DNA of 52,529 nucleotides from Flavobacterium psychrophilum (GCA_022730285.1 DZCQ01000015.1:1-52529), one strand, 5' to 3'. Shown: positions 35,280 to 46,054, counted from the first letter of the stretch. The notes: generated by a model not told the origin, from the sequence alone. Translations and numbers: made by a program.

Positions 35280-36501
35280 CAAGAATATTATTTGCAGCTA
35301 TAAAACCTGTAGTCCAAGCATTTTGAAAGTTAAATCCACCAGTAATTGCATCAATATTTAGGACTTCACCAGCAAAATAGACGTTTTTTAATACTTTACT
35401 TTCCATCGTTTTAAAGTTTACCTCTTTCAAATTTATGCCGCCAGCTGTTACAAATTCATCTTTAAAGGTACTTTTCCCATTTACCTGAAATTCTCCGTTT
35501 GTCAATTGATTTCCTAAATCATGAAGTTGTAGCTTAGAAAGATCTGCCCATTTTTCATCTATACGAATACCAGACGCAATTACAAGGCTCTCCCATAATC
35601 GAGTTGGCAAATCAAAAGGAGAGTTTTTTGCAACTACTTTTTTTGCTTGTGAAAGTTTTACTTGTTTTAAATCTTGTAATACCGTGCTAAATTCGGTGTC
35701 TTGTAACCAATTAATTAAAAGTACAAATTGGTAACTATAATCTGCTAATTCCCTAGCTCCCCATGCAGAAATTCTTAAAATAACCGGCCCTGAAATTCCC
35801 CAATGTGTTATCAATATTGGCCCTGAGCCAAGTAACTTAGAATTCTTAATTCGGATAGATACTTCGGTAGAAATTCCCATTAAATTTTGTATTCTAAAAT
35901 CAGAAATATTAAAGGTAAATAAAGACGGAACAGGCTCTATTATTGTATGTCCAAGCGTTTTTAAAATTTCCCAAATTTTCAAACTACTTCCAGTTGCAAC
36001 AACCACTTTTTTACAAATAAATAACTCCTGATTAGATTGCAGTTCCCAATAATTTTCAGCATTGTATAGTGACTGAATACTATGAGAGGTTAGAATATCT
36101 ATGCCAAACTTGTGTGCGTAATTTAAGAAACAATCGATAATTGTTTGGGAAGTGTTAGATACTGGAAACATCCTTCCGTCGTCTTCTATTTTGAGAATAA
36201 CATCGTGATTTTTGAACCAATCGATGGTATCTCCAGTACAAAATTGATGAAAAGGTCCTTTTAATTCCATTTCACCTCTTGGGTAATATTTAACCAAATC
36301 ATTTGGCACGAAACAAGCATGTGTCACATTGCAACGACCTCCGCCAGATATTTTGACCTTAGAAAGCACTTCTTTGCCACGTTCCACAATAGCAATTTTA
36401 ATTTTTTGATGGCTTGCATTTGCTTTTTCGACAATATTAATTGCAGCAAAAAAACCTGCTGCTCCACCACCAATAACTATAATATCGTAATTTGAATTCA
36501 A
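35269..36501 (-). CDS. BaiN/HI0933-family NAD(P)/FAD-dependent flavoprotein
   Basis: The 410-residue protein has the FAD Rossmann motif VIGGGAAGFFAAI at the N-terminus, KVKISGGGRCNVTH (about 50-63) typical of the HI0933/YhiN family, VVATGSSLK and a C-terminal FAD-binding end VYFAGEVLNIDAITGGFNFQ. It probably oxidises or reduces an aromatic or alicyclic compound; substrates are mostly unknown in the family. The last 11 bp overlap the convergent tspO gene. Confidence 0.93.
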   Translation of the reverse strand: MNSNYDIIVIGGGAAGFFAAINIVEKANASHQKIKIAIVERGKEVLSKVKISGGGRCNVTHACFVPNDLVKYYPRGEMELKGPFHQFCTGDTIDWFKNHDVILKIEDDGRMFPVSNTSQTIIDCFLNYAHKFGIDILTSHSIQSLYNAENYWELQSNQELFICKKVVVATGSSLKIWEILKTLGHTIIEPVPSLFTFNISDFRIQNLMGISTEVSIRIKNSKLLGSGPILITHWGISGPVILRISAWGARELADYSYQFVLLINWLQDTEFSTVLQDLKQVKLSQAKKVVAKNSPFDLPTRLWESLVIASGIRIDEKWADLSKLQLHDLGNQLTNGEFQVNGKSTFKDEFVTAGGINLKEVNFKTMESKVLKNVYFAGEVLNIDAITGGFNFQNAWTTGFIAANNILVTD

Positions 36502-36559
36502 AAGAAGGTTTGTGTTATGTTTTAGGAAAACAGAATACTATATTGATAGAATACTCCAT

Positions 36560-37888
36560 TTAATTAGTCAGAATTAAAAATCCCCAAGGTTGAAGTTCGA
36601 ATGTTTTTCCTTTTGAGAGAGTAATTTTCTTTCTTAAGAAATAATCTTTATAACTTCCGCTAGATTCTATTGTAAAATTAGCAACGTTAGCAGACATATT
36701 TCCAATAAAAAGAGCTTCTTTACCAAATTTTTCTCTTTTAAAAGCCAGAATTTTATCATTCAAAGAAGTATTAATTCTTGTATATGATGCTGGAAATATA
36801 CCACCATTTAAAGCAGTATTAGTGTTTTTAAGTTTCCCTAATTTACAATAAAAATCGAATAAAACACCTGGGATTTTGTTCGTAATTTCATCTTTCTGAA
36901 AAAACTTTAATCGTCTATTAAAAGCATATTCTTGTCCATTGTATATCAAAGGAATTCCGGGAATTAAATAGGTTAATGCAGCAAATATTTTGGTAGCATT
37001 TCCCATTCTTTCATATTCAGTACCATTCCATGAATTTTCATCATGGTTAGATGTGAAATTCATGGTAATATCGTCTTTTTGGTATTTTAAATTTCTATTT
37101 TGCATATACAAATCCCAATCTTGAACATTTTTTGTTCCTTTTGCAATATCATTCATGATATGGTGTGCTTCCCAGCCATATTGCATATCAAAAGCATGTT
37201 GCATCAAATCAGGTTGTTCTGCTTCCATTAGCATAAAAATAGGTTTTGTTTTACGCAACTCTGTCGATGCTTCTTCCCAAAAACTAGTTGGAACTTCCAT
37301 AGCAACATCACACCTAAAACCATCAATATTTGCAGTGTTTAACCAATATTTCATAGCCGAAATCATCTCTTTACGCAAAGCTAAATTATCGTAATTAAGC
37401 TCCACAACATCTGTCCAATCAAACGGAGAAATCATTTTGCCCTTTTTGTCTTTGGTATAAAAATCGGGATTGTTTTTTACCCAAGCATGATCCCAAGAAG
37501 TGTGGTTCGCAACCCAGTCTATAATTACAGAAATTCCATATTCGTGAGCTTTTGAAACCAATGATTTAAAATCATCTAAAGATCCAAATTCAGGATTGAT
37601 ACCTGTATAATTTTGTACAGAATAATAACTCCCCAAACCTTCTTTTCTATTTTCAATGCCTATTGGATGAATAGGCATTATCCATAAAATTTTAATTCCC
37701 ATTTTTTTAAGTTTTGGCAAATCTTTGGCAAATGCCACAAAAGTTCCCTCTGGAGAATATTGCCTAATATTCACTTCATAAATAACCGCTTTTTCTAAAA
37801 TTGAATCCGAAAAATTATTGCCTGATTGTGCAACCGCAGAAAAAGAAGCTGTCAAATAAAGAAAGAAAAAAGTAAAGAAAAATTTCAT
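36560..37888 (-). CDS. Secreted alpha-amylase-family glycoside hydrolase (GH13)
   Basis: The 442-residue protein has a signal peptide (1-20) and a GH13 barrel: region I VIIDWVANHTSWDH, region II GFRCDVAME with the nucleophile Asp, region III LMEAEQP with the acid/base Glu, and region IV FTSNHDENSW. The C-terminal domain is a short all-beta module. It should cleave alpha-1,4-glucan in the periplasm or outside. It lies 10 bp after the orphan secreted gene, so the two are co-transcribed. No SusC/SusD pair is near, so it is not part of a classical utilisation locus. Confidence 0.92.
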   Translation of the reverse strand: MKFFFTFFFLYLTASFSAVAQSGNNFSDSILEKAVIYEVNIRQYSPEGTFVAFAKDLPKLKKMGIKILWIMPIHPIGIENRKEGLGSYYSVQNYTGINPEFGSLDDFKSLVSKAHEYGISVIIDWVANHTSWDHAWVKNNPDFYTKDKKGKMISPFDWTDVVELNYDNLALRKEMISAMKYWLNTANIDGFRCDVAMEVPTSFWEEASTELRKTKPIFMLMEAEQPDLMQHAFDMQYGWEAHHIMNDIAKGTKNVQDWDLYMQNRNLKYQKDDITMNFTSNHDENSWNGTEYERMGNATKIFAALTYLIPGIPLIYNGQEYAFNRRLKFFQKDEITNKIPGVLFDFYCKLGKLKNTNTALNGGIFPASYTRINTSLNDKILAFKREKFGKEALFIGNMSANVANFTIESSGSYKDYFLRKKITLSKGKTFELQPWGFLILTN

Positions 37889-37898
37889 ATTAAATAAG

Positions 37899-38588
37899 CT
37901 ACAAAGAAGAAAAATAATTAAAAATTGCTACCACATCTTTTTCAGCTCCAAAGCTTAGATTGTTATTTTTTGCAAAAGTACTCACTAAGCTAGCTTTATC
38001 TCCAAATAAGTTGAGAATTGTACTCTTGTTAAGTTTAATTTTTTCAAAAGTATACTTGTTAACTTGTACAAAATAATCAGAATATTGATTGTAACGAGAG
38101 TTTGAAGTTATTTGTGTCATCGGATTTAGTACCCCTTTAGAGATTGTTGTAGTATATACAGTCACAAAATTAACTTTTGGGGATTCATAATTAATTTTAC
38201 ATAAAACGAAGTTCTTATTAATATCAAAATATCTATAAGTCAAACCATCTCTTACAATATAATTAATATTTTTTGGATCAAAGATAAAAACAGAATTATC
38301 AGAAACTTTAGATTCAACTGATTTATTTTCAATATTATAATTAAAGTTCAAAATTTGAAAAGCTTCCTTAGTAGAAGTATAAATTTTTACAGGGAAATTC
38401 CAATTAGAAAACAAATAAGGGCTTCCCTCCGTAGTATCAGTAGTATTGTTAAAAGCATTAACATATCCACCAGTAGCACTATAATCTAATGTATTTGTTC
38501 GAATTACATTTTTAGGATCAACAGCTTGTGCAATTGAGATTTGATAGAAAAGCAAAATAAATAGAGAACTATAAATAAAAATTTTCAT
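37899..38588 (-). CDS. Secreted protein of unknown function, operon partner of the GH13 gene
   Basis: The 229-residue protein has a signal peptide (1-20, ending SIAQA). The mature part is rich in aromatic, Asn and Lys residues and alternates short strands, with GSPYLFSNWN near 55-64, then DNSVFIFDPKNINYI and the tail TFAKNNNLSFGAEKDVVAIF. I recognise a pattern seen in small Flavobacteria hypotheticals but no named domain. It may be a surface or periplasmic beta-sandwich. It is transcribed with the GH13 gene (10 bp apart) and starts just after the ribosomal operon terminator. Confidence 0.75.
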   Translation of the reverse strand: MKIFIYSSLFILLFYQISIAQAVDPKNVIRTNTLDYSATGGYVNAFNNTTDTTEGSPYLFSNWNFPVKIYTSTKEAFQILNFNYNIENKSVESKVSDNSVFIFDPKNINYIVRDGLTYRYFDINKNFVLCKINYESPKVNFVTVYTTTISKGVLNPMTQITSNSRYNQYSDYFVQVNKYTFEKIKLNKSTILNLFGDKASLVSTFAKNNNLSFGAEKDVVAIFNYFSSL

Positions 38589-38614
38589 TGTAAATAAATT
38601 TTTAATACAAATAT

Positions 38615-38653
38615 AAAAAAAAGGATAAACTAATAATAGTTTATCCTTTTTTT
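38615..38653 (-). terminator. Terminator of the ribosomal-protein operon
   Basis: A 9-bp GC-containing stem GGATAAACT/AGTTTATCC with a 6-nt loop is flanked by A8 and T7, forming a bidirectional hairpin 16 bp after the rplQ stop. It also separates the operon from the secreted gene that starts at 38588. Confidence 0.88.
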
Positions 38654-38669
38654 ATTAAAAATAAAAAGT

Positions 38670-39161
38670 TTACTCTTCTGTAACAGTAGTTGTATTTTCC
38701 GCAGAATCAGTAACTTCATCAGAAACATTTTCAGCTTTTTTAGACTTCCCACCACGACGGCTTTTCGTTTTAGTTACTTCTTTTTTACCTCCATTATATA
38801 ATTCATTAAAATCTACCAATTCGATCATTGCCATATCAGCATTGTCTCCAAGTCTATTTCCAAGTTTAATAATACGAGTATAACCTCCAGGTCTATCGCC
38901 AACTTTTGCAGCAACATCTCTAAATAAATCAGTAACTGCATATTTACTACGCAAGTTAGCAAAACAAATACGACGATTGTGTGTAGTATCTTCTTTTGAT
39001 TTTGTAATAAGTGGCTCTACAAATTGTTTAAGAGCTTTAGCTTTAGCAACAGTGGTGTTAATACGCTTATGTTCTATAAGAGAACAAGCCATATTTGCAA
39101 GCATAGCTTTTCTATGTCCAGTCTGTCTACTTAAATGATTGAATTTTTTTCCGTGTCTCAT
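38670..39161 (-). CDS. rplQ: 50S ribosomal protein L17
   Basis: The 163-residue protein begins [17 protein letters not shown] as usual; the core ends near residue 125. A tail of about 40 residues, first basic ([12 protein letters not shown]) and then acidic/Thr-rich, extends it beyond the roughly 120-130 residues of most bacteria, a common Bacteroidota trait. L17 is a large-subunit protein near the exit tunnel. Last gene of the operon, 62 bp after rpoA. Confidence 0.97.
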   Translation of the reverse strand: MRHGKKFNHLSRQTGHRKAMLANMACSLIEHKRINTTVAKAKALKQFVEPLITKSKEDTTHNRRICFANLRSKYAVTDLFRDVAAKVGDRPGGYTRIIKLGNRLGDNADMAMIELVDFNELYNGGKKEVTKTKSRRGGKSKKAENVSDEVTDSAENTTTVTEE

Positions 39162-39223
39162 GACGTATTTTATTAAACTTCATCTTGCTACTATCCAGTT
39201 TGGAGAGCAAAATATGAAGTAAT

Positions 39224-40216
39224 TTATTCTTTATCTAATTTGTATTTTGCTAAATCCATTCCGAAAGTTAAATTTTTAATAGCAACTAGTTCATCTAATT
39301 CTGTTAAAGATTTTTTTCCAAAATTACGGAATTTCATTAAGTCGTTTTTATTGAAAGATACTAAATCTCCAAGAGTATCAACTTCGGCTGCTTTTAGGCA
39401 ATTTAAAGCTCTAACAGAAAGATCCATATCCACAAGTTTTGTTTTCAACAATTGTCTCATGTGTAAGGATTCTTCATCATAAGAATCTGTTTGAGCAATT
39501 TCATCTGCTTCCAATGTAATTCTTTCATCAGAAAACAACATAAAATGATGAATTAAAACTTTTGCAGCTTCCGTAAGAGCGTCTTTTGGATTAATAGAAC
39601 CATCTGTTTTTATTTCAAAAACAAGTTTTTCATAATCTGTTTTTTGCTCTACACGAAAATTTTCAATAGAATATTTTACATTTTTTACTGGTGTAAAAAT
39701 AGAATCTGTAAAAATAGTTCCAATTGCAACATTTTGCTTTTTGTTTTCCTCTGCAGGAACATAACCTCTACCTTTCTCGATAGACATTTCCATAACAAGG
39801 TTTACTTTACTTTCTAAATTACAAATAACTAGGTCTGGGTTTAAAACTTGAAACCCAGAAATAAATTTTTGAAAATCTCCTGCAGTAATTTGATTTTTTC
39901 CAGAAATAGAAAGACTAACAGATTCATTATCTACCTCTTCAATTTGACGTTTAAAGCGTACTTGTTTAAGATTAAGAATAATTTCTGTAACATCTTCCAC
40001 AACTCCAGGAATAGTTGAAAACTCATGATCCACACCTTCTATGCGAATAGAGGTAATAGCATAGCCTTCTAAGGCAGAAAGTAAAACTCTTCTAAGTGCG
40101 TTACCCACTGTCAATCCATATCCAGGTTCTAAAGGTCTAAATTCAAATTTTCCTTCAAAATCGGTAGAATCGATCATGATAACTTTATCGGGCTTCTGAA
40201 AATTAAATAATGCCAT
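39224..40216 (-). CDS. rpoA: RNA polymerase subunit alpha
   Basis: The 330-residue protein has the N-terminal assembly domain (about 20-230: [20 protein letters not shown] and [16 protein letters not shown]) and the C-terminal helix-hairpin-helix domain (about 255-330: [20 protein letters not shown] and [11 protein letters not shown]) that contacts promoter DNA and activators. It nucleates RNA polymerase assembly. It follows rpsD by 24 bp and is therefore coupled to ribosome synthesis. Confidence 0.99.
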   Translation of the reverse strand: MALFNFQKPDKVIMIDSTDFEGKFEFRPLEPGYGLTVGNALRRVLLSALEGYAITSIRIEGVDHEFSTIPGVVEDVTEIILNLKQVRFKRQIEEVDNESVSLSISGKNQITAGDFQKFISGFQVLNPDLVICNLESKVNLVMEMSIEKGRGYVPAEENKKQNVAIGTIFTDSIFTPVKNVKYSIENFRVEQKTDYEKLVFEIKTDGSINPKDALTEAAKVLIHHFMLFSDERITLEADEIAQTDSYDEESLHMRQLLKTKLVDMDLSVRALNCLKAAEVDTLGDLVSFNKNDLMKFRNFGKKSLTELDELVAIKNLTFGMDLAKYKLDKE

Positions 40217-40240
40217 AAATTATAAGACTGATGTCAATTA

Positions 40241-40846
40241 TTATTTGTTGTACAATTCGACGATTAGTTGTTCTTTAATGTTTTCTGGAATTTGCAATCT
40301 TGCAGGCACAGAAACAAAAGTTCCTTCCATTTGTGCAGTATTCCAAGTAATCCATTCGTAAACGTGACTTGAATTAGATAAAGAACGATCGATAGTTTCT
40401 AATGATTTAGATTTTTCTCGAACAGCAACTTTATCACCAGGTTTAAGGTGATATGAAGGCACATTTACAAGTTCTCCATTCACAGTAATGTGTCTGTGAG
40501 ATACTATTTGTCTAGCAGCACGTCTGCTTGGTGCAATACCCATTCTAAAAACAACATTATCTAAACGTGCTTCGCATAATTGTAACAAAATTTCACCTGT
40601 TACGCCTTTAGAAGCAGCTGCTTTTTTAAATAATCCTCTGAATTGTTTTTCTAAAATTCCGTAAGAATATTTAGCTTTTTGCTTTTCCATTAACTGAATA
40701 GCAAATTCAGATTTTTTTCCTCTTTTTTTAGCCATCCCGTGTTGTCCAGGAGGATAATTTCTTTTCTCGAATGATTTGTCATCACCGAAAATAGCTTCAC
40801 CAAATTTACGAGCTATTCTTGTACTAGGACCAGTATATCTTGCCAT
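40241..40846 (-). CDS. rpsD: 30S ribosomal protein S4
   Basis: The 201-residue protein starts [17 protein letters not shown] and contains the S4 RNA-binding domain ([29 protein letters not shown]). S4 is a primary 16S binder and in other bacteria represses its operon. The N-terminal zinc-binding Cys cluster of some S4 proteins is absent. A 93-bp gap separates it from rpsK, one of the two longest in the operon and a place where a control structure could sit. Confidence 0.98.
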   Translation of the reverse strand: MARYTGPSTRIARKFGEAIFGDDKSFEKRNYPPGQHGMAKKRGKKSEFAIQLMEKQKAKYSYGILEKQFRGLFKKAAASKGVTGEILLQLCEARLDNVVFRMGIAPSRRAARQIVSHRHITVNGELVNVPSYHLKPGDKVAVREKSKSLETIDRSLSNSSHVYEWITWNTAQMEGTFVSVPARLQIPENIKEQLIVELYNK

Positions 40847-40939
40847 TTTTAAAAATTTTTTAAGGTAAAAATTATGAATTCAGGTCAAATCCTTCGATAA
40901 TTTATATTTACCTATTTATACTTAAATTATTATTATAAA

Positions 40940-41323
40940 TTAAACTCTACGTCTTTTTGGAGGACGACATCCATTATGAGGAAGTGGTGTAACATCAATA
41001 ATTTCTGTTACTTCGATACCTGAATTATGGATTGAACGTATTGCTGATTCACGTCCATTTCCTGGACCTTTAACATAAACCTTCACTTTTTTCAAGCCAG
41101 CTTCCAATGCTACTTTAGAACAATCTTCAGCAGCCATTTGAGCGGCATAAGGTGTATTTTTCTTAGAACCTCTAAAACCCATTTTACCAGCTGACGACCA
41201 AGAAACAACCTCTCCTTTTTTATTTGTCAAAGAGATGATAATATTGTTAAATGTAGCAGAAATATGTGCTTCACCAGTAGATTCAACTATAACTTTACGT
41301 TTTTTTGCAGTTGCTTTAGCCAT
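40940..41323 (-). CDS. rpsK: 30S ribosomal protein S11
   Basis: The 127-residue protein has the S11 signature [19 protein letters not shown] and ends [18 protein letters not shown] as in nearly all bacteria. It sits on the 30S platform near the Shine-Dalgarno groove. It starts 8 bp after rpsM. Confidence 0.98.
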   Translation of the reverse strand: MAKATAKKRKVIVESTGEAHISATFNNIIISLTNKKGEVVSWSSAGKMGFRGSKKNTPYAAQMAAEDCSKVALEAGLKKVKVYVKGPGNGRESAIRSIHNSGIEVTEIIDVTPLPHNGCRPPKRRRV

Positions 41324-41331
41324 ATTAGTTA

Positions 41332-41706
41332 TTATTTAGTTGCTTTTTTCTTGTTTGCAACAGTTTTTCTTTTACCTTTTCTAGTTCTAGAATTGTTTTT
41401 AGTTCTTTGACCTCTTAATGGAAGTCCAGATCTATGACGAATTCCTCTATAACATCCAATATCCATTAAACGTTTAATGTTTAATGAAATTTCTGAACGA
41501 AGTTCACCTTCAATTTTGAAGTACGAAACAGCGTCACGAATGCCACTTATTTCATCATCATTCCAATCTTGCACTTTTTTGTCTTGACTTACTTGAGCTT
41601 TTTCTAAAATCTCAATAGCTCTACTTTTTCCTATACCAAAAATATAAGTTAAAGCAATGACACCTCTTTTGTTTTTGGGAATATCTACCCCTGCTATTCT
41701 TGCCAT
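41332..41706 (-). CDS. rpsM: 30S ribosomal protein S13
   Basis: The 124-residue protein begins [20 protein letters not shown], with [10 protein letters not shown] and [19 protein letters not shown], and a basic tail. S13 in the 30S head contacts tRNA and bridges the subunits. It starts 2 bp after rpmJ. Confidence 0.98.
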   Translation of the reverse strand: MARIAGVDIPKNKRGVIALTYIFGIGKSRAIEILEKAQVSQDKKVQDWNDDEISGIRDAVSYFKIEGELRSEISLNIKRLMDIGCYRGIRHRSGLPLRGQRTKNNSRTRKGKRKTVANKKKATK

Positions 41707-41708
41707 AA

Positions 41709-41825
41709 TTATCCTTGTCTTTGTTTAAATCTAGGATTTTTTTTGTTAATAACGTATAATCTACCTTTTCTGCGAACGATAATGCACTCGGCACTTCTTT
41801 TCTTAACTGATGCTCTTACTTTCAT
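41709..41825 (-). CDS. rpmJ: 50S ribosomal protein L36 (zinc-free form)
   Basis: A 38-residue frame too short for most gene finders reads [37 protein letters not shown]. It matches L36 over its full length. The zinc ligands of standard L36 (three Cys and one His) are reduced to a single Cys, so this is the Cys-minus type. It lies between infA (61 bp upstream) and rpsM (2 bp downstream), its expected place. Confidence 0.96.
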
Positions 41826-41886
41826 CTTTAATTTTTTTTTCTATAATAAATTTTAAAATAAATTTAAAACCAAAATTATAGCCATT

Positions 41887-42102
41887 TTAATATCTATAAG
41901 TAATTCTTGCTTTAGACAAATCGTATGGACTCATTTCAAGTTTCACTTTATCACCAGGTAATAATTTGATATAATGCATACGCATTTTTCCTGAAATATG
42001 AGCAATAACAATATGTCCGTTTTCTAATTCAACTCGAAACATTGCATTTGATAATGCCTCAATAATGGATCCGTCTTGTTCTATTGCTGATTGTTTTGCC
42101 AT
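41887..42102 (-). CDS. infA: Translation initiation factor IF-1
   Basis: The 71-residue OB-fold protein ([61 protein letters not shown]) matches IF-1 over its length. It blocks the A site during initiation. It follows secY by a single base, with no adk or map between, the normal Flavobacteria order. Confidence 0.98.
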   Translation of the reverse strand: MAKQSAIEQDGSIIEALSNAMFRVELENGHIVIAHISGKMRMHYIKLLPGDKVKLEMSPYDLSKARITYRY

Positions 42103-42103
42103 A

Positions 42104-43450
42104 TTAAGCTATTGCTTTTCTATTTTTACCGCTTTTCATCAAACCATCATAGTGTTTATTCAAAACATATGAATTTATTTGTTGAACAGTATCTATTACA
42201 ACTCCAACCATAATTAACAAAGATGTACCTCCAAAGAACAATGCCCATTGTGCCTGAACACCCAATATTGTAACAACTATTGCTGGGAACACAGCTAATA
42301 ACGCTAAGAATAAAGAACCAGGGAAAGTTATCAAAGACATTACTTTATCTAGAAAGTCAGCAGTTTCTATACCTGGCTTCACACCTGGTATAAACCCACC
42401 ACTTCTTTTTAAATCATCTGCCATCTTATTTGTAGGAACTGTTATCGCGGTGTAAAAGTAAGTAAAAATTACTATTAAAAGTGCAAATAACAAATTATAT
42501 TCCCAACCAAAAATATTTTGAAATCTTGTACTAATAGATTGGGCAGTTTCAGACTTAGACAGACCAGCAACAGCAGCAGGTATAAACATAATTGCCTGAG
42601 CAAATATTATTGGCATAACACCAGCAGCATTTAACTTTAAAGGAATCCATTGTCTATTTCCTCCCAACAAATCTTGCTCTAAATCACCAGTTACGGAACG
42701 ACGAGCATATTGCACAGGAATTTTCCGAACAGCCATTACTATAAGAACAGCTCCAACAATAACAAGCAACCAGATTATTATTTCTAAAACAATTTTCATT
42801 GGCCCACCATTATTGTTCGTAACAGTAGATGAAAATTCTTGAATAAATGCTTGTGGCATTCTAGCCAAAATACCAGCCATAATCAATAAGGAAATACCAT
42901 TACCAATACCTTTGTCTGTAATTTTTTCTCCAAGCCACATTGCAAAAACTGTTCCTGTGGTTAAAATTATAATAGAAGAAAATAAAAATGAAAAAGAATT
43001 AAATCCAAGTAAAAATGCATCTGCTGGTAAAGTTCTATACAAATTATAAATATATCCTGGACCTTGAACTAATGTAATACCTATAGTTAACCATCTTGTA
43101 ATTTGGTTCATCTTTTTTCTGCCACTTTCTCCTTCTTTTTGCAATTTTTGTAAATAAGGAATAGCTATCCCCATTAACTGTACTACAATAGAAGCAGAAA
43201 TATAAGGCATGATACCTAATGCAAAAACAGAGGCTTGTGAAAATGCACCCCCAGTAAACACATCAATTAACCAGCCAATTCCTTTATCCGTTTGATTTGC
43301 TAAATTTTGCAATTTAGTGATATCAACACCTGGCAAAGGTACTTGTGCACCAAAACGATAAACTAACAGAAATCCTAGTGTTATTAGGATTCTGTTTTTT
43401 AGTTCCTCTATTTTCCAAATATTTTGAAAAGATTCAATAAATTTCTTCAT
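42104..43450 (-). CDS. secY: Protein translocase subunit SecY
   Basis: The 448-residue membrane protein has ten predicted helices. SecY motifs include [12 protein letters not shown] near the N-terminus, [30 protein letters not shown] and [18 protein letters not shown]. It forms the channel for export of signal-peptide proteins, including the many T9SS substrates of this organism. It is co-transcribed with rplO (10 bp apart). Confidence 0.98.
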   Translation of the reverse strand: MKKFIESFQNIWKIEELKNRILITLGFLLVYRFGAQVPLPGVDITKLQNLANQTDKGIGWLIDVFTGGAFSQASVFALGIMPYISASIVVQLMGIAIPYLQKLQKEGESGRKKMNQITRWLTIGITLVQGPGYIYNLYRTLPADAFLLGFNSFSFLFSSIIILTTGTVFAMWLGEKITDKGIGNGISLLIMAGILARMPQAFIQEFSSTVTNNNGGPMKIVLEIIIWLLVIVGAVLIVMAVRKIPVQYARRSVTGDLEQDLLGGNRQWIPLKLNAAGVMPIIFAQAIMFIPAAVAGLSKSETAQSISTRFQNIFGWEYNLLFALLIVIFTYFYTAITVPTNKMADDLKRSGGFIPGVKPGIETADFLDKVMSLITFPGSLFLALLAVFPAIVVTILGVQAQWALFFGGTSLLIMVGVVIDTVQQINSYVLNKHYDGLMKSGKNRKAIA

Positions 43451-43460
43451 TTTTTAGAAA

Positions 43461-43913
43461 TTACAATTCAATTGCCTCTCCACCAGCAGCCTCTATAGCA
43501 GCCTTAGCAGTAGCAGTAAATTTGTGTGCACTAACTTTTAATTTTGCATTTAATTTGCCTCGGCCTAAAATTTTAACAACTTCCGTTTTGGTTGCTAATC
43601 TATTTATTACAAAAACAGACATATCAACAGTATCAGTTACAATACCATTATCAACTAAAAGCTGTAAATTATCTAAATTAACACCTTGGTATTCTACTCT
43701 ATTAATGTTTGTGAACCCAAACTTAGGAACACGTCTTTGAAGTGGCATTTGCCCTCCCTCAAAACCAATTTTTTTAGAATAACCAGAACGAGATTTTGCT
43801 CCTTTGTGACCTCTTGCGGAAGTGCCACCTTTTCCGGAACCTTCTCCTCTACCTAATCTTTTATTTTGATTATGCGTAGAACCTTCAGCGGGTTGTAAAT
43901 TACTTAAATTCAT
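43461..43913 (-). CDS. rplO: 50S ribosomal protein L15
   Basis: The 150-residue protein has the Gly-rich N-terminus [20 protein letters not shown] and the fold ending AGGEAIEL. L15 is a late-assembling large-subunit protein. It is 12 bp from rpmD and 10 bp from secY. Confidence 0.98.
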   Translation of the reverse strand: MNLSNLQPAEGSTHNQNKRLGRGEGSGKGGTSARGHKGAKSRSGYSKKIGFEGGQMPLQRRVPKFGFTNINRVEYQGVNLDNLQLLVDNGIVTDTVDMSVFVINRLATKTEVVKILGRGKLNAKLKVSAHKFTATAKAAIEAAGGEAIEL

Positions 43914-43925
43914 AACTGTTTTGGG

Positions 43926-44108
43926 TTATTTAGTTTCTTCAACAGAAACTAAGTGTTTAACTTTGTTTATCATTCCAAGGATAGTTGGATTTGAATCATG
44001 TTCTACAACTTGACCCATTTTACGTAAACCCAGAGCTTCCAAACCTCTTTTTTGTGAAAGAGGACAATTGATTTTGCTTCTAACTTGTTTTACTAATAAT
44101 TTAGCCAT
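43926..44108 (-). CDS. rpmD: 50S ribosomal protein L30
   Basis: The 60-residue protein matches L30 ([46 protein letters not shown]). It sits between rpsE and rplO with 12-bp gaps on both sides, the usual order. Confidence 0.97.
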   Translation of the reverse strand: MAKLLVKQVRSKINCPLSQKRGLEALGLRKMGQVVEHDSNPTILGMINKVKHLVSVEETK

Positions 44109-44120
44109 AATTTCCTTGAA

Positions 44121-44645
44121 TTAACCTTTAAAAACTTTTTCTAATGAAATTCCTCTTTGTCTAGATATAGTGTAAGCACTTCTCATTTGCAATAATGCAT
44201 CAAAGGTTGCTTTTACAACATTATGTGGATTTGAAGAACCTTGTGATTTTGATAATACATCATGAATTCCAACAGATTCTAAAACTGAACGAACAGCACC
44301 ACCTGCAATAACACCTGTACCATGAGAAGCTGGCATCAAAAATACTCTAGCTCCACCAAATTTACCTTTTTGTTCATGAGGAACAGATTGACCACTCAAA
44401 GGAATTTTAACTAAATTTTTCTTAGCATCTTCTACTGCTTTTGCAATTGCCTCTGAAACATCTTTAGATTTACCTAAACCATGACCCACCACACCACTTT
44501 CATCGCCAACAACAACAATAGCGGAAAAACCAAAAGCTCTACCCCCTTTTGTAACTTTAGTTACACGATTTACACTCACCAAACGATCTTTTAATTCAAG
44601 ACCACTTGGTTTTACTAACTCTACGTTTTTGTATTTATGATACAT
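44121..44645 (-). CDS. rpsE: 30S ribosomal protein S5
   Basis: The 174-residue protein has the double-stranded RNA-binding N-domain ([20 protein letters not shown]) and the C-domain with [20 protein letters not shown] and [13 protein letters not shown]5 affects decoding accuracy and mRNA helicase action at the entry site. Confidence 0.98.
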   Translation of the reverse strand: MYHKYKNVELVKPSGLELKDRLVSVNRVTKVTKGGRAFGFSAIVVVGDESGVVGHGLGKSKDVSEAIAKAVEDAKKNLVKIPLSGQSVPHEQKGKFGGARVFLMPASHGTGVIAGGAVRSVLESVGIHDVLSKSQGSSNPHNVVKATFDALLQMRSAYTISRQRGISLEKVFKG

Positions 44646-44651
44646 ATTTTC

Positions 44652-45002
44652 TTAGAATTTTAATCCGGCTGCTCTCGCACCTTCTGCTAATGATTTTACA
44701 CGACCGTGGTATAAATAACCACCTCTATCAAAAGTAACAGATTCAATACCAGACTTTAAAGCAATTTCGCCTATAAGTTTTCCTACTGCTTCTGCTACTT
44801 GTACCTTAGTACCCACATTTACCCCTTTTTCTCTTGATGAAGATGCAACTAATGTAACTCCATTAACATCATCAATAAGTTGGGCATAAATTTCTTTGTT
44901 ACTTCTAAATACAGATAATCTTGGTCTTGCAGCTGTTCCGCTTACAATTTTTCGAATTCTGTACTGTATTCTCTGTCTTCTATCAGATTTTGTTAATGAC
45001 AT
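44652..45002 (-). CDS. rplR: 50S ribosomal protein L18
   Basis: The 116-residue protein contains [39 protein letters not shown] and RAAGLKF. It binds 5S rRNA together with L5. Gaps are 11 bp from rplF and 6 bp to rpsE. Confidence 0.98.
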   Translation of the reverse strand: MSLTKSDRRQRIQYRIRKIVSGTAARPRLSVFRSNKEIYAQLIDDVNGVTLVASSSREKGVNVGTKVQVAEAVGKLIGEIALKSGIESVTFDRGGYLYHGRVKSLAEGARAAGLKF

Positions 45003-45013
45003 AATCTTAAATT

Positions 45014-45559
45014 TTAAGCTGATTTACCTGCTTTTCTTCTTAATACTTCACCTACGAATTTAACTCCTTTTCCTTTGTATGGCTCTGGTTTGCGAAATCC
45101 TCTGATTTTTGCAGCTACCTGACCTAAAAGTTGTTTATCGAATGATGTTAATTTTACAATTGGATTTTTTCCCTTTTCAGAAATTGTTTCAAGAACAACC
45201 TCTGGAGCAATTTCTAAAACTATGTTATGTGAAAATCCTAAAGCTAAATCAAGTTTTTGTCCTTGATTAGAAGCTCTATAACCTACACCAACAAGTTCTA
45301 ATTCTTTTGTAAAACCAGTAGATACACCAGCAATCATGTTATTTATTAAAGCTCTATACAAACCATGTTGAGCTCTCTCTTGTTTACTATCAGCAACTCT
45401 TTCTACAATTACTTGACCCTCTTCTACCTTAACGGTAACATTAGAAGTAAAGCTTTGTGTAAGTTGCCCTAACTTTCCTTTCACAGTAACTATTGATGCA
45501 TTAACATCTACAGTTACACCAGTAGGAATTGTAATTGGATTTTTACCTATTCTTGACAT
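45014..45559 (-). CDS. rplF: 50S ribosomal protein L6
   Basis: The 181-residue protein has the duplicated L6 fold: [19 protein letters not shown] at the start and the signature [18 protein letters not shown] near the end. It lies at the factor-binding site of the large subunit. Confidence 0.98.
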   Translation of the reverse strand: MSRIGKNPITIPTGVTVDVNASIVTVKGKLGQLTQSFTSNVTVKVEEGQVIVERVADSKQERAQHGLYRALINNMIAGVSTGFTKELELVGVGYRASNQGQKLDLALGFSHNIVLEIAPEVVLETISEKGKNPIVKLTSFDKQLLGQVAAKIRGFRKPEPYKGKGVKFVGEVLRRKAGKSA

Positions 45560-45576
45560 TTTATTGCTCTTTTAAA

Positions 45577-45975
45577 TTAGTATACGTAACAAATTACTTC
45601 ACCACCAACGTTCAATTGACGAGCTTGTTTTCCTGTCATCAATCCTTTTGAAGTTGAGACAATTGCAATTCCTAATCCATTAAGAATTCTTGGAATTGAT
45701 GAAGAACCTGAATATTTACGTAAACCTGGTTTACTAATTCTTTGGATATCTCTAATAATAGACTCTTTGGTAACTTTGTCGTATTTTAGAGCAATTTTGA
45801 TAGACCCTTGAACGGTATTGTCTTCAAATTTGTAACTTAAGATATATCCTTGATCGAATAAAATCTTTGTGATTTCTTTTTTCATGTTAGAAGCTGGAAT
45901 TTCAACCACTTTGTGATTTGCTTTCGTTGCATTTCTAACCCTTGTAAGAAAATCGGCAATTGGATCTGTATACAT
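45577..45975 (-). CDS. rpsH: 30S ribosomal protein S8
   Basis: The 132-residue protein starts [16 protein letters not shown] and ends with the S8 signature [20 protein letters not shown]. In E. coli S8 binds the spc mRNA to repress the operon; here a 79-bp gap between rpsN and rpsH, unusual among the otherwise 1-20 bp gaps, might carry regulatory structure, though I see no obvious S8-site mimic. Confidence 0.98.
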   Translation of the reverse strand: MYTDPIADFLTRVRNATKANHKVVEIPASNMKKEITKILFDQGYILSYKFEDNTVQGSIKIALKYDKVTKESIIRDIQRISKPGLRKYSGSSSIPRILNGLGIAIVSTSKGLMTGKQARQLNVGGEVICYVY

Positions 45976-46054
45976 TTGTATAAAATTACGGTTATGGTTT
46001 TCTAAAAATACTCATTAGTAGAACCTTTAACCAATTGATAAACTTTTTTATTGA

